DNA of 64,000 bases from Amycolatopsis sacchari (GCF_900114035.1 NZ_FORP01000001.1:744001-808000), one strand, 5' to 3'; positions 44,526-54,673 are shown, counted from the stretch's first letter. A program made the numbers and translations. The notes: generated from the letters alone by a model not told the origin.

Positions 44526-44552
44526 GTGGGATACGAAACCCACATGATGGGA
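44517..44552. repeat. Perfect 14-bp inverted repeat over the methyltransferase start
   Basis: TCCCATCATGTGGG (44517-44530) and CCCACATGATGGGA (44539-44552) with an 8-base loop. Both candidate start codons of the methyltransferase are within it. It could be a repressor operator, an RNA hairpin that hides the start codon, or a terminator for phosphoketolase read-through. Confidence 0.8.
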
Positions 44553-44591
44553 GACTACCGAGGAGCCTCCGGCCCCGCAAACAGCGGTCAC

Positions 44592-46964
44592 TCAGCTCCA
44601 GGTCCAGTCCCGCACCTCGGGCAGGTCCTCGCCGTGTTCACTGATCCAGCGGTGGTGCCGCTCCCGCGCCTCCGTCATCGCCTGGCGGACGGGCGCCGCC
44701 GTGCGGGCCAGGCCCGGCACGCGGTCGATCACGTCGATCACCAGCTGGAAGCGGTCCATGTCGTTGAGCACCAGCATGTCGAACGGGGTCGTGGTGGTGC
44801 CGTGCTCCTTGTAACCGCGCACGTGGAACTCCGCGTGGTTCGTGCGCCGGTAGGCCAGTCGGTGGATCAGCCACGGGTACCCGTGGTAGGCGAAGATCAC
44901 CGGGCGGTCCGGGGTGAACAGCGCGTCGAACTCCCAGCCCGTCATGCCGTGCGGGTGCTCGGTGTCCGGCTGCAGGCGCATGAGGTCCACCACGTTGACC
45001 ACCCGCACCGCCAGCCGCGGCAGGTGCTCGCGCAGCAGTTTCGCCGCGGCCAGCACCTCCATCGTCGGCGCGTCCCCGGCACACGCGAGCACCACGTCGG
45101 GTTCGCGTTCGGGGAAGGTGCTCGCCCACTCCCAGATGCCCGCGCCGCGCGCGCAGTGCAGGGCGGCCTGCTCGGGGCCGAGCCAGTTCGGCGTCTCGTT
45201 CTTGCCCGCCACGATCACGTTCACGTAGTCCCGGCTGCGCAGGCAGTGCTCCGCGACCGACAACAGGGTGTTGGTGTCCGGCGGCAGGTACACCCGCACG
45301 ACCTCGGCGCTCTTGTTCGCCACGTGGTCGATGAACCCGGGGTCCTGGTGGGAGAACCCGTTGTGGTCCTGGCGCCACACGTGCGAGGTCAGCAGGTAGT
45401 TCAGCGACGCGACCGGCCGCCGCCACGGAATTCCCCGCGCGGTGCGCAGCCACTTGATGTGCTGGTTGACCATCGAGTCCACGATGTGCACGAACGCCTC
45501 GTAGCAGGAGAACAACCCGTGCCGCCCGGTCAGCAGATAGCCCTCCAGCCAGCCCTGGCACAGGTGCTCCGAAAGCACCTCCACCACGCGCCCGTCGGTC
45601 GCGAGGTGCTCGTCGGCCGGCTCGACCTCAGCCTGCCACGCCTTCGCCGTCACGTCGTACACCGCGTCCAGCCGGTTCGACGCCGTCTCGTCCGGGCCGA
45701 ACAGCCGGAAGTCCCGCCGCCCGGCGTCATTCGCGAACAGTTCCTTGAGGTAGCGGCCCAGCGCCCGGGTCGGTTCCGCGCTCGACGCACCCGGCTCGGG
45801 CACCACGACCGCGTGCGCGGCGAAGTCCGGCAACGGCAACGGCCGCAGCAGCAGCCCGCCGTTGGCGTGGGGGTTCGCGCCCATCCGCCGCTCCCCGCGC
45901 GGCACCAGGGCGGTCACCTCCGGTTTCGGCCCGCCGTCACGGTCGAACAGCTCCTCGGGACGGTAGGAGCGCAGCCACGCCTCCAACGCACGCAGGTGCT
46001 CGGGGTTGCCCCGCACGTTCGGCAACGGCACCTGGTGCGAGCGCCACGTGCCCTCCACCGGCTTGCCGTCCACAGTGGACGGGCCGGTCCAGCCCTTCGG
46101 GGACCTGAGCACGAGCACCGGCCAGCGCGGGCGCTCGCGGGAACCGCCGCGCGCCTCGTCCTGGATGCGCCGGATCCGCGCGTGCACGTCGTCCAGGGTC
46201 GCCGCCATCGCCTGGTGCATCAGCGCCGGATCGCTTCCGGTCACGTAATGGGGCGCGTACCCGTAACCGCGCAGCAGCTCGTCCAGCTCGGCCCCGGGGA
46301 TGCGGGACAGCACAGTCGGGTTGGCGATCTTGTACCCGTTGAGGTGCAGGATCGGCAGCACCGCACCGTCGTGCACCGGGTCCAGGAACTTGTTGGCGTG
46401 CCAGCTCGTCGCCAGCGGCCCGGTCTCCGCCTCCCCGTCCCCGATCACGCAGGCGACGATCAGGTCCGGGTTGTCGAACGCCGCTCCGTAGGCGTGCGCG
46501 AGCGAGTAGCCCAGTTCACCGCCCTCGTGGATCGACCCGGGAACCTGCGGTGCCACGTGGCTCGGAACCCCACCCGGGAACGAGAACTGCCGGAACAGCA
46601 CCCGCATCCCGTCGGCGTCTTGTCCCGCCTCCGGCGCCACCTCCGGGTAGCTGCCCTCCAGCCACGTGTTCGCCAGCAGCGCCGGACCACCGTGACCCGG
46701 CCCGGTCACGAACATCATGTCCAGGTCATGGCGTCGGATCAGGCGGTTCAGGTGCGCGTACACGAAGTTCAGCCCCGGCGAGGTGCCCCAGTGCCCCAGC
46801 AGGCGGGGCTTGATGTGTTCCGGCCGCAGCGGCTCGCGCAGCAACGGGTTGTCCAGCAGGTAGATCTGCCCCGCCGACAGGTAGTTCGCCGCCCGCCACA
46901 ACGCGTCCACCTGGCTCAGCTCGTCCTCGCTCAGCGCCGCGCGGACCTCGGTCGCGGTGCTCAC
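44592..46964 (-). CDS. xfp: Xylulose-5-phosphate/fructose-6-phosphate phosphoketolase
   Basis: 790 residues, the normal family length. N-terminal thiamine-diphosphate domain: [95 protein letters not shown]-terminal: [28 protein letters not shown]. It cleaves xylulose 5-phosphate (or fructose 6-phosphate) to acetyl phosphate and an aldose phosphate. GTG 46964 overlaps the upstream USP stop (GTGA). It is the last gene of the CBS-BON/USP/xfp operon, which starts near a DevR-type box at 48494. With ackA at 38451 it completes an ATP-yielding shunt. Confidence 0.95.
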   Translation of the reverse strand: MSTATEVRAALSEDELSQVDALWRAANYLSAGQIYLLDNPLLREPLRPEHIKPRLLGHWGTSPGLNFVYAHLNRLIRRHDLDMMFVTGPGHGGPALLANTWLEGSYPEVAPEAGQDADGMRVLFRQFSFPGGVPSHVAPQVPGSIHEGGELGYSLAHAYGAAFDNPDLIVACVIGDGEAETGPLATSWHANKFLDPVHDGAVLPILHLNGYKIANPTVLSRIPGAELDELLRGYGYAPHYVTGSDPALMHQAMAATLDDVHARIRRIQDEARGGSRERPRWPVLVLRSPKGWTGPSTVDGKPVEGTWRSHQVPLPNVRGNPEHLRALEAWLRSYRPEELFDRDGGPKPEVTALVPRGERRMGANPHANGGLLLRPLPLPDFAAHAVVVPEPGASSAEPTRALGRYLKELFANDAGRRDFRLFGPDETASNRLDAVYDVTAKAWQAEVEPADEHLATDGRVVEVLSEHLCQGWLEGYLLTGRHGLFSCYEAFVHIVDSMVNQHIKWLRTARGIPWRRPVASLNYLLTSHVWRQDHNGFSHQDPGFIDHVANKSAEVVRVYLPPDTNTLLSVAEHCLRSRDYVNVIVAGKNETPNWLGPEQAALHCARGAGIWEWASTFPEREPDVVLACAGDAPTMEVLAAAKLLREHLPRLAVRVVNVVDLMRLQPDTEHPHGMTGWEFDALFTPDRPVIFAYHGYPWLIHRLAYRRTNHAEFHVRGYKEHGTTTTPFDMLVLNDMDRFQLVIDVIDRVPGLARTAAPVRQAMTEARERHHRWISEHGEDLPEVRDWTWS

Positions 46965-47833
46965 GGGCGCACCACCATGACCGGGCACTGCGCGCGGTGG
47001 ACCAGCGCCTGGCTCGTCGAGCCCAGCAGCAGCCCCTGGAACCCGCCACGGCCGCGGCTGCCGACCACGACCAGCTGCGCCTTCGCACTCCAGTCGAGCA
47101 GCTGGTGGCGTGGGCGGTCCTTCACCACGACCCGCTCCACGGGCACGTCGGGGTACTTCTCCTGCCAGCCCGCCAGGCTCTCGGCCAGGACCCGGGCCTG
47201 CTCCTCCTCAGCGGGTTCCAGGTCGAGCACCGCGTACTCGACCGGCACCGCGGTCACGTACTCGTAGTCGCTCCAGGCGTGGACCGCCACCAGCGGCACC
47301 TCGCGCCGGCACGCTTCCTCGAACGCCGCTCCCAGCGCCTTGACGCTCGTGGGGCTGCCGTCGACGCCGACCACCACCGGCCCGCTCGCGGGTTCGTCCC
47401 CGCGGACGATCACCACGGGGCACTCGCTGTGGGCCACCACCGCGACCGCGGTCGAGCCCGTCATCATGCCGCCGAACCCGCCCCGCCCGGTGGGTCCCAG
47501 GACGATCATGCGGGCCACCCGGGACAGTTCGATGAGGAACGGCACCGGCGACACGCGCACCCGCTCGGTGGTCGCCACCAGATCGCCGTCCACGTCGCGG
47601 GCGATTTCCGCGGCTTCGGCCAGCCGGTCCTCGGCGAGCTTTTCGACCGCGTCGAAGGCCTCCTGCGGCATCGGAAGACCCGCGCCGTAGTAGCCCAGGG
47701 CCGGGTCGAAGCACGACACCAGGTGCAGGCGCAGCTTGCGGGCCGATGCCTCGGCCGCCGCCCACGTCACCGCCCGCAGTGCCGACTCGGACCCATCGAC
47801 ACCGGCGACGATCGCGCCAGCGGAGTCAGTCAT
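46961..47833 (-). CDS. Tandem-domain universal stress protein
   Basis: 290 residues. Domain 1: [20 protein letters not shown] with [18 protein letters not shown]. Domain 2: [20 protein letters not shown] with [18 protein letters not shown]. Very similar in layout to the protein at 9605 (shared GWQEKYPDV and KDRPRH segments), so the two are recent paralogues. Start overlaps the CBS-BON stop by eight bases, and the stop overlaps the xfp start, so it is embedded in one operon with phosphoketolase. Confidence 0.92.
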   Translation of the reverse strand: MTDSAGAIVAGVDGSESALRAVTWAAAEASARKLRLHLVSCFDPALGYYGAGLPMPQEAFDAVEKLAEDRLAEAAEIARDVDGDLVATTERVRVSPVPFLIELSRVARMIVLGPTGRGGFGGMMTGSTAVAVVAHSECPVVIVRGDEPASGPVVVGVDGSPTSVKALGAAFEEACRREVPLVAVHAWSDYEYVTAVPVEYAVLDLEPAEEEQARVLAESLAGWQEKYPDVPVERVVVKDRPRHQLLDWSAKAQLVVVGSRGRGGFQGLLLGSTSQALVHRAQCPVMVVRP

Positions 47834-48443
47834 CGGTTCTCTCCCTGTTCCGGGTCAGCACGGTCGCGCTGACCACTCCCGGTACCGATTCCGCCAGGAC
47901 TTTCGCGACGTGGCGGTCGGTCTGGTCGTCGAACTCGTCGAGGACGCGCACGACCCCGTCGTGCACCTCGACCTCCCACCGTTCCGGCCCGCCGTACACC
48001 GACAGGTGGTGGCGGACGTCGGTGGCGATGTCGTTGTCCCGCCGGGCGAAGACGCGCACGAGGTCGCCGCGGGTGACGATCCCGACCACGCGTGAACCGT
48101 CGACGATCGGCATCGCGCGGATGCGGGAATCCAGCAGTGCCCTGGCCACCTCGGCGAGGTCCGCGCCCGGCGCCATCCCGATGGCCGGGGTGCTCATCAG
48201 GGCACCGACAGTGGCTCCGGCCGTCCGCGGTCCCACCCGTTCGCCGGGAGCGCACCGCGCGTCCCGGGGAATCCGGTCGGCGATGAGGTCGGCCTCGGTC
48301 ACGACGCCGACCAGCCGGTCGTCCTCGTCCACCACCGGCAGTGCGGTGAACCCGTGCTGGGTCAGCAGTTCCGCCGCGTGTTTGGCCGCGGTGCCGGTGG
48401 TCACCGTGGTCACCGGCCTGCTCATGATGTCCTGTGCCCGCAT
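47826..48443 (-). CDS. CBS-pair plus BON-like domain protein
   Basis: 205 residues. CBS 1: RAQDIMSRPVTTVTTGTAAK...LPVVDEDDRLVGVVTEADLI; CBS 2: VGALMSTPAIGMAPGADLAE...MPIVDGSRVVGIVTRGDLVRVF. A C-terminal segment (about 150-205: VYGGPERWEVEVHDGVVRV...SVPGVVSATVLTR) resembles BON. First gene of the operon leading to phosphoketolase. ATG 48443 has no strong ribosome site, as for several first genes downstream of DevR boxes here. Confidence 0.9.
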   Translation of the reverse strand: MRAQDIMSRPVTTVTTGTAAKHAAELLTQHGFTALPVVDEDDRLVGVVTEADLIADRIPRDARCAPGERVGPRTAGATVGALMSTPAIGMAPGADLAEVARALLDSRIRAMPIVDGSRVVGIVTRGDLVRVFARRDNDIATDVRHHLSVYGGPERWEVEVHDGVVRVLDEFDDQTDRHVAKVLAESVPGVVSATVLTRNRERTDD

Positions 48444-48493
48444 GCCGACCACGCTAGGAACAGCAGGGGTGGCCGGACAGCGGCCGACCGTCC

Positions 48494-48541
48494 CGGGATC
48501 AAGTGACTTCCTGCCCTCATCGGAGCCGGGACCTCCCGGGC
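48494..48541. promoter_or_regulatory. DevR-type boxes between CBS-USP-xfp operon and PPOX-like gene
   Basis: AGTGACTTCCTGCCCT (48502-48517) differs from GGGACTTNCGGCCCT at two to three positions. GCCGGGACCTCCCGGGCA (48526-48543) is a second weaker match. Located between divergent starts 48443 and 48591. Confidence 0.5.
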
Positions 48542-48590
48542 ACGCTCGACCCTGACACCATCGCTCCACCGAAATCGCAGGGATCGAGTC

Positions 48591-49019
48591 ATGACCGAGT
48601 TGCGCGCGCTGTCCCCACGGCAGTGCATGGATCTCCTGTCCTCCGGGACCGTGGGCAGGCTGGCCTTCTCCGAGCACGCGATGCCGGCCATCCGGCCGGT
48701 CAACTTCCTGCTGCACGGCGGAGACCTCGTCATCCGCACGAGCCGGACGGGATCGATCGCGAAGCTCGTCGACGAGGTGGTCGCGTTCGAGGTCGACGAC
48801 ATCGACCCCGCCACCCACACCGGCTGGAGCGTCGTCGTGGTCGGAAAGATTCACCCGGTCACGAACATCGAGGAACTGGTGACCCTCGCCGATCCGCGTC
48901 GGCGGCCGTGGCCGGGTGGGGAACGGTCGTGTTTCCTGCGGCTGCCCATCGACATCGTCAGCGGCCGCACGTTCGAGGCGTACGACGTCGGCCCGGCGGA
49001 GACCGTCGCCGCGAGCTGA
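48591..49019 (+). CDS. Pyridoxamine-5'-phosphate-oxidase-fold flavin protein
   Basis: 142 residues. The family core is visible: MDLLSSGTVGRLAFSEHAMP, IRPVNFLLHGGDLVIRTSRTGS, VAFEVDDIDPATHTGWSVVVVGKIHPV. It is a split-barrel FMN- or F420-binding fold, similar to the DosR-regulon protein Rv0080 and its relatives. Whether it is an enzyme or a flavin carrier is unknown. Divergent from the CBS-BON gene. Confidence 0.88.
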   Translation: MTELRALSPRQCMDLLSSGTVGRLAFSEHAMPAIRPVNFLLHGGDLVIRTSRTGSIAKLVDEVVAFEVDDIDPATHTGWSVVVVGKIHPVTNIEELVTLADPRRRPWPGGERSCFLRLPIDIVSGRTFEAYDVGPAETVAAS

Positions 49020-49142
49020 AGCCACCGGCTACCCCCCGTACCCGGGGTCAGGGAGACTGGTGCAGCACGGGCCGGGTGCCCGATCCGTCCTCGACTTCGA
49101 TTCGCAAGCGGTCCGTCCGATGCATCCACGGCCGCATCGCGG

Positions 49143-51776
49143 TCAGCTCCCGGGGAACGCCGCCCGACGCGACTGGTCCCTCCGGCGGCGCCGGTAGCGC
49201 AGCAGCTCGTCGGCACCCCACACGACCACGGGGAACGGCACCAGCATCGCGAGCATCCACGGCGACAGCGCGGCCGTGCCGAACACGTCCTGCAACGGCG
49301 GCACGGAGACCAGCGCGGCGGTGAAGACCAGTTCGAACAGGATCCCGCCCAGCAGCAGCCGGTTGCTGAAGACGCCGACGGACCGCAGCGACGCCCACTC
49401 GGTGCGGGCGGCGAACGCGGTGCCCACCTGGCAGGCGACGATCCCGGCGAAGGTGACCGTGGTGGCCTGCAGGTAGGCGTGGTGCAACGGCGTGCCCTCC
49501 CCCACCGGGTCACCCGGGTGCCAGCCCGCCGCCAGGAGCACGGCGAAGAACCCGGCGGTCACCAGCACCGCCGACACCACCCCGAGCAGACCCCAGGCGC
49601 GAGCGAGCAGCCGCCGCGTGATGACGCCCTCGGTGCGCGGGCGCGGGCGCCGCGACATCAGCCCGGGCTCCGCGGGTTCGCGGCCGAGCGCGAGGGCGGG
49701 CAAGGTCTCGGTGCCCAGGTCGATCGCCAGGATCTGCAGCACCGTCAGCGGTAGCGGGATCAGGCCGCCGGACAGCGCGAACAGCAGGAACGGCACGATC
49801 TCCGGGACGGCGTGGGCGAAGATGTAGAGCACGAACTTGCGGACGTTGTCGAAGACCCGGCGGCCCTCCTCGATCCCGGCGGCGATCGTGGCGAAGTTGT
49901 CGTCGGTCAGCACCAGGGTCGCGGCCTCCCGGGCCACATCGGTCCCGCCCCTGCCCATCGCGACGCCGATGTCGGCGCGTCGCAACGCCGGGGCGTCGTT
50001 CACGCCGTCACCGGTCATCGCGACCGTTTCCCCGTTGTGGCGCAGGGCATCGGCGATCCGCAGCTTCATCTCGGGGGTGGCGCGGGCGAACACGATCTCG
50101 CCCGGCGCGGCCAGCAGCGCGTCCAGCTCGGCGTCGGACATCGCGTCCACCGCCGTCCCGTCGACCACCCGGTCCGCACCGATACCGACCTCCCGCGCGA
50201 TCTCCCCCGCGGTCCGCCCGTTGTCGCCGGTGATCACGTGCACGCGGATTCCCGCGGCGTGCACCACCCCCACCGCGGCGGACACCTCCGGCCGGGGCGG
50301 GTCGAGCAACCCGACCAGCCCGACGAAACGCAGCCCCTGCTCGGCTTCTTCCTGCGACGGCAGGCGCGGCCCGTCCCAGTCCCGGCAGGCGACCGCGAGC
50401 ACCCTCAGCCCGCGCCCGGTCCACTCGTCCACCCGGTCCTGAACGTCCACAGTGGAACCGCAGCGTGGCAGCACCGCTTCGGGCGCGCCCTTCACGTGCA
50501 CCCGAAGTGCTCCACCGATCTGGTCCACAGTGGACATCATCTTGCGGCGCGGGTCGAAGGCGTTCAGGACGCGCCTCCCGGCCTCACGCCGGTCCGGCGG
50601 CAACGCGGTGCCCGCGGACTCCGCGTAGCGCAGCAGCGCGATCTCCATCGGATCACCCGCCTCGTGCTCCCCCAGCTCCGCCGTGGAACACCAGGCCAGC
50701 ACCTCCCCCAGCTCCGGCGAGTCCGCACTCGCCTCGACCACCCGCATCGAGTTGGCCGTCAGCGTTCCGGTCTTGTCGGTGCAGACCACCGTCGTCGAGC
50801 CCAGGGTTTCGACCGCGGACAGCCGTTTCACCACGGCACCCCGGCGGGCCATGGACCGCACACCCACCGCCAGCGCCAGGGTGATCGTCGGCAGCAGCCC
50901 TTCGGGAACGTTGGCCACCAGCAGCCCGATCGCGAACAGGAACGCCGCCCCCAGCGACAGCCCCGCCACCAGCCCCAGCGGCAGGAACGCCACCCCGGCG
51001 CCCACCGCCACCGCCGCGATCAGCCACGCCACCCGCCGGACCTGCCGCTCCAGCGGACTCTCGTCCTGCCGCACCCGTTGCGACAACGCCGCGATCCGGC
51101 CCAGCTCGGTGTGCACTCCGGTGCCGTGCACCACGGCCCGTCCCTCGCCACCGGTGCAGACCGTTCCGCTGAACACCAGCACCGGCGAATCCAGCGTCCG
51201 GTCCGCGTCGTCGGCGGCGGAGGCGCTGCGCGGCACCGGGTTCGACTCGCCGGTGAGCGCGGACATGTCCACCTCGACGGCCCCGTCGACCAGCCGCGCG
51301 TCGGCGGGAACACGCTCCCCCTCCTCGACCACGAGCAGGTCGCCGCGCACCAGCTCCCGCACCGGGACGCGGGTGCGGTGCCCGTCGCGCACGACCCAGA
51401 CCTGCTGCGGCAGGAAGCGGCCCAGCGCCTCCACCGCGTGCTCGGCCTGGCTCTCCTGCCAGAACGCCAGCACCGCGTTGAGCACGATCACGACGAACAC
51501 CGCGATGCCCAGCGACGTCGAACCGGACACCAGCGCCAGCACCGCGGCCAGCCACAGGAGCAGGGCGAGCGGATGGGTGAACTGCTTGCCCAGCGAAACC
51601 CACCAGCGGCGGCCCCGCCGCTGCGGAAGCTCGTTCGGCCCGTACAGCTCCAGCCGGCGCGCCGCCTCCCGCTCACCGAGCCCGGCGCTGCCGGTGCGCA
51701 GGTCGCGCATCAGCGCGGCGGCAGGCTCCCGCGGATCGATGTCGTCGGGCACCGGGGCGGCGGAAGTCAGCGTCAT
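49143..51776 (-). CDS. P2-type cation-transporting ATPase
   Basis: 877 residues. Actuator [15 protein letters not shown], membrane motif [21 protein letters not shown], phosphorylation site [18 protein letters not shown], hinge [31 protein letters not shown] is the pattern of Na+/K+-, H+/K+-type (P2C-like) pumps rather than Ca2+ pumps (compare PEGLPA in the protein at 31311), so the ion may differ. No ribosome site at ATG 51776. Divergent from the decayed HAF gene, with two DevR-type boxes between. A second P2 ATPase inside a DosR-like region is notable. Confidence 0.92.
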   Translation of the reverse strand: MTLTSAAPVPDDIDPREPAAALMRDLRTGSAGLGEREAARRLELYGPNELPQRRGRRWWVSLGKQFTHPLALLLWLAAVLALVSGSTSLGIAVFVVIVLNAVLAFWQESQAEHAVEALGRFLPQQVWVVRDGHRTRVPVRELVRGDLLVVEEGERVPADARLVDGAVEVDMSALTGESNPVPRSASAADDADRTLDSPVLVFSGTVCTGGEGRAVVHGTGVHTELGRIAALSQRVRQDESPLERQVRRVAWLIAAVAVGAGVAFLPLGLVAGLSLGAAFLFAIGLLVANVPEGLLPTITLALAVGVRSMARRGAVVKRLSAVETLGSTTVVCTDKTGTLTANSMRVVEASADSPELGEVLAWCSTAELGEHEAGDPMEIALLRYAESAGTALPPDRREAGRRVLNAFDPRRKMMSTVDQIGGALRVHVKGAPEAVLPRCGSTVDVQDRVDEWTGRGLRVLAVACRDWDGPRLPSQEEAEQGLRFVGLVGLLDPPRPEVSAAVGVVHAAGIRVHVITGDNGRTAGEIAREVGIGADRVVDGTAVDAMSDAELDALLAAPGEIVFARATPEMKLRIADALRHNGETVAMTGDGVNDAPALRRADIGVAMGRGGTDVAREAATLVLTDDNFATIAAGIEEGRRVFDNVRKFVLYIFAHAVPEIVPFLLFALSGGLIPLPLTVLQILAIDLGTETLPALALGREPAEPGLMSRRPRPRTEGVITRRLLARAWGLLGVVSAVLVTAGFFAVLLAAGWHPGDPVGEGTPLHHAYLQATTVTFAGIVACQVGTAFAARTEWASLRSVGVFSNRLLLGGILFELVFTAALVSVPPLQDVFGTAALSPWMLAMLVPFPVVVWGADELLRYRRRRRDQSRRAAFPGS

Positions 51777-51820
51777 GGCTCACGACAGTGGCAGCGCGTA
51801 GGGGGTGACCGCTGGTTGCT

Positions 51821-51880
51821 TAAGTCCTTTCGGCAGGGCCGATGGTCTCCGCGCCACGCACGGGGGACTTTCGGTTCTGT
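51821..51880. promoter_or_regulatory. Two DevR-type boxes between ATPase and HAF pseudogene
   Basis: The first, read on the minus strand, is GGCCCTGCCGAAAGGACTTA (51821-51840). The second, GGGGGACTTTCGGTTCTGT (51862-51880), is among the best matches to GGGACTTTCGGNCC. They lie 45-104 bases from the ATPase start and 57-116 from the HAF pseudogene start. Confidence 0.7.
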
Positions 51881-51936
51881 TCCGGTGTCCGGCTCGCCGC
51901 GAACGTCCTGGCACACGACGGCAGCGAGGAGATCGC

Positions 51937-52680
51937 ATGGCACCGCGACGAAAACACTGCTCACCATCACGGCACTCGCCGCGCGAACGCTCACCGGGGT
52001 GGCGTCGGCCGGGGCTGCCTGCGCGAACCCGGCCAACCTGGGCCCCGGGGCAGGAGTTCCACACCGTGCGCTGGGACCGGCACGGCGGGATCAACGACCA
52101 CGGTGACATCGCCGGTTACACCGATGTCGCAGGCTTGGCTTACGCGTCGCCAGCGGTGGAGTGGACCGGTGACGGTGCTGCCCATCCCGGCGGAGGCCTG
52201 GTCGGCCAACGCTACGGACGTCGACCACACCGGAACGGTGGTGGGCAGCGTGTCGCTCGCGGCCGGCACCCGCGCCGTCGCCTGGGCCGCCACCGGCCGG
52301 CCCACCGACCTCGGAACGCTGCCCCGCCACCCGGACAGCGCGGCGCCGGCGTCCGACGACCGGGGCACGGTCGTCGGTACCACCCATGACGCGAACGGTT
52401 TTCCGCACGCGGTCGGCCGGAACAGGGGCGCGATCGCGGAATTGCCCGGACTGGCCACCGGGCCCGGCACGACCGGCAGCGACGCCTTCGCCGTCGACGA
52501 CAGTGGAGTGGTCATCGGGATCAGCGGCCGGGTGAACGTCCTGCCCGCTCTCGGCACCGTCGGCGGACGGACTTACGCGGGAGCCACCGCGGTCGCCGTC
52601 GCCGGTTTCGCCGGCTCCCCCGGAAACGGCCAGAGCCACGCCGTGCTCTGGCGTTGCCACGACAGCTCATCTCAGGAGGT
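51937..52680 (+). pseudogene. Decayed HAF-repeat secreted protein gene
   Basis: A good ribosome site and start (GAGGAGATCGC ATG at 51937) are followed by a signal-peptide-like segment in a different frame (TKTLLTITALAARTLTGVAS). HAF-type repeat text then appears in the original frame (EFHTVRWDRHGGINDHGDIA) and, from about 52160, in a third frame (DVDHTGTVVGSVSLAAGTRA, DLGTLPRH, DDRGTVVGTTHDANGFPHAV). At least three frame changes break the gene. Repeat units match the intact neighbour at 52687, so it is a duplicated and decaying copy. It kept its upstream DevR-type boxes. Sequencing error is an alternative but would need several events. Confidence 0.7.
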
Positions 52681-52686
52681 AGTGCG

Positions 52687-53748
52687 ATGAAAACGCTGTT
52701 TCTGGCCCTGTCCCTCGCCGTCGCGGCGGTTCCGGGCGTCTCCGCGGCCGCGACCGCACCGGCGTCCGTACCGGGCGTAGCGCTCGAGCCGGGGAACGGC
52801 GCGAGCTGGGCGTCCGGACTCAACGAGCGCGGTGAGGTGCTCGGCGCGCACGTCGTCGGGGCCGACGTCCACGGCTACGTCTGGCGCAAGGGCGTGGTGA
52901 CGGACCTCGGCACCCTGCCCGGCGGCGACTACAGCCTCGCGACGGCGATCAACGAGTCCGGCGACATCGCCGGTTACAGCGGGATCTACCCGCTCGGCCC
53001 GCTGCACGCCGTGCTGTGGCACCACGGCACGATCACCGACCTCGGAACGCTGGGAGGCAACAGTTTCGCCGCGGCCATCAACGACCGCGGGATGATCGTG
53101 GGGAACAGCCAGCCGGAACTCCACGCTCCGCAGTTCCGCGCCGTCACGTGGTATCGCGGCGTCATGACCGTCCTCCCGGCGCTCGCCGGCGCCGAATACG
53201 ACAACCCGGGGTTCGTGAACGACCGCGGCGACGTGGCCGGGTACAGCTCACTGGGGACGGGTGTGCACGCGGTTCTGTGGACCGGCGGCCGGGTCGTGGA
53301 CCTTGGCCCCGGGCGGGTGACCGCGCTCGACGAGCAGGGCCGTGTCCTCGTCGACGGCACCGACGAGCAGGGACAGGTGTCCCGCTTCCTCTGGGACCAC
53401 GGCCGCCGCATCGCCCTGCCGACAGGCGTGACCGGCTTGGGCGAGCGGGGCGAGATCTTCGGCACCTACCAGCCGTCCGGGGCGTCGTCGGAGCACGGAT
53501 TCCTGTGGTACCAGGACAGGTTCGTCGACCTGGGCAACTTCGTCCCGAGCGCGGCGCACGGGTTCGGGCCGGTGCTGGGCAGCGTGCCCGGCAGCGGCGC
53601 CGCCCTGTGGTACCGCGGGCGCACGACCGCGCTGCTGCCGGTGCCCGACCGCGGTGATGCCCGCCCGATGTTCGTCAACGGCAGCGGACTGGTCGTGGGC
53701 GACACCGGGAACGACACCGCCACCGCGTGGGTCGTGCCGCTCCGCTGA
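52687..53748 (+). CDS. Secreted HAF-repeat protein
   Basis: 353 residues. Signal peptide MKTLFLALSLAVAAVPGVSAAA, then repeated units of about 45 residues containing L-N-x-x-G-x-V-x-G and V-x-D-L-G-T-L: GLNERGEVLGAHV, VVTDLGTLPGG, AINESGDIAGYSG, ITDLGTLGGNSFAAAINDRGMIVGN, FVNDRGDVAGYSS. These HAF repeats are predicted to form a beta-propeller outside the cell; function unknown. CAGGAGGTAGTGCG precedes the ATG. It probably arose by duplication with the decayed gene upstream, and may use the same promoter. Confidence 0.87.
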   Translation: MKTLFLALSLAVAAVPGVSAAATAPASVPGVALEPGNGASWASGLNERGEVLGAHVVGADVHGYVWRKGVVTDLGTLPGGDYSLATAINESGDIAGYSGIYPLGPLHAVLWHHGTITDLGTLGGNSFAAAINDRGMIVGNSQPELHAPQFRAVTWYRGVMTVLPALAGAEYDNPGFVNDRGDVAGYSSLGTGVHAVLWTGGRVVDLGPGRVTALDEQGRVLVDGTDEQGQVSRFLWDHGRRIALPTGVTGLGERGEIFGTYQPSGASSEHGFLWYQDRFVDLGNFVPSAAHGFGPVLGSVPGSGAALWYRGRTTALLPVPDRGDARPMFVNGSGLVVGDTGNDTATAWVVPLR

Positions 53749-53755
53749 ACGAGGG

Positions 53756-53786
53756 CCGCCCGGCGGGTGCGGAACCCGCCGGGCGG
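53756..53786. terminator. Bidirectional hairpin terminator
   Basis: Perfect 13-bp stem CCGCCCGGCGGGT (53756-53768) with ACCCGCCGGGCGG (53774-53786) and a five-base loop, between convergent HAF and ricin-fold genes. Confidence 0.85.
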
Positions 53787-53792
53787 GGTCTC

Positions 53793-54284
53793 CTACTCCG
53801 TGGTCCACTTCTGCTGGATCTGCCCGTTGCAGTCCCACAGCTGGATCTTGGTCCCGTTCGCCCCGAGCGTGGCGAGGTCGGCGTCGAGGCACCGGCCGTT
53901 GTACCCGCTGCGAATCGAACCGTCCTCCTGCAGGAACCACCTCTGCTGCGGTTGGCCGTTGCAGTCCCACAGCTGCACTTTAACCCCGTTGAACCCGATC
54001 CGGTTCAGGTCCGCGTCCAGGCACCGGGCGTTGGCGCTCCGGATCGTGGCGTCACGCAACGGTGTCCACGACTGCTGCGGCTGCCCGTTGCAGTCCCAGA
54101 GCTGCACCTTCCCACCGTTGGTTCCCATGGTGTTCAGATCCGCATCCAGACATCTCCCGTTGTAGCCAGAGCGCTCTGTCGTGTAAGGCGACGTCGCGTT
54201 CGCAGGCGCTGCCCAGAACAGCGAGAGTCCGGTGGACGCCACCACCAGCACGAAAATGGCGAGCACGGCTGGTATTCTGCGCAT
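53793..54284 (-). CDS. Secreted ricin-type beta-trefoil protein
   Basis: 163 residues. Signal peptide MRRIPAVLAIFVLVVASTGL, then three beta-trefoil repeats of about 43 residues, each with GRCLDAD (or ARCLDAD) ... KVQLWDCNGQPQQ and ending in the Q-x-W motif (QQSW, QQRW, QQKW). This is a complete single ricin-B-like carbohydrate-binding domain with no catalytic part. GGAGGGAAAC precedes ATG 54284. It presumably binds a glycan at the cell surface or outside. No DevR box is obvious. Confidence 0.9.
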   Translation of the reverse strand: MRRIPAVLAIFVLVVASTGLSLFWAAPANATSPYTTERSGYNGRCLDADLNTMGTNGGKVQLWDCNGQPQQSWTPLRDATIRSANARCLDADLNRIGFNGVKVQLWDCNGQPQQRWFLQEDGSIRSGYNGRCLDADLATLGANGTKIQLWDCNGQIQQKWTTE

Positions 54285-54394
54285 GTTTCCCTCCTCGGAT
54301 TCGCGGACGGCCGGGCCAGCGAATCGGGCAGGAGGAACTCGCAACACAGCATTTCTGCTCTTGTGCCAGTGACAAACGCCCCTCGCGGTGAGCG

Positions 54395-54673
54395 TCACCG
54401 GCGGCGGTTCATTTCGCGGCGGATCCTCTCCTCACTGATCCTCGCGGGGGTGAAGGTGTCCCAGGCGTGCAGGGCCAGCCCGACACCCCAGAAGCCGAGG
54501 GGGAACGCCGGCCAGAAGAAGCCCGGCGCGAGGACGAGCCACCAGATCAGCACGAGGAAACCGTTCATCAGCACGTACACCAGGACGTGCTGGTAGAAGT
54601 CCCGCCTCTTCTTCAGCCGGGCGAGTGCCTCCGCACGCGGGTCCGGCCTCTCCTCGGGTGTCTGCTCGGTCAT
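54395..54673 (-). CDS. 2TM-domain membrane protein
   Basis: 92 residues. Acidic start, a helix [27 protein letters not shown], then [20 protein letters not shown] and a basic tail. This is the 2TM domain pattern (KRxxFxxHxxxYxxVN...WGxGLxxHxxxxF), also found beside histidine kinases and as stand-alone proteins. It starts inside the stop of the SPFH gene (ATGA), so the two are coupled. Confidence 0.88.
   Translation of the reverse strand: MTEQTPEERPDPRAEALARLKKRRDFYQHVLVYVLMNGFLVLIWWLVLAPGFFWPAFPLGFWGVGLALHAWDTFTPARISEERIRREMNRRR

Noticed and set aside
42498-47267. 1589-codon plus-strand frame opposite the methyltransferase, phosphoketolase and USP
   Set aside because: No recognisable domain; antisense to overlapping, well-supported genes.
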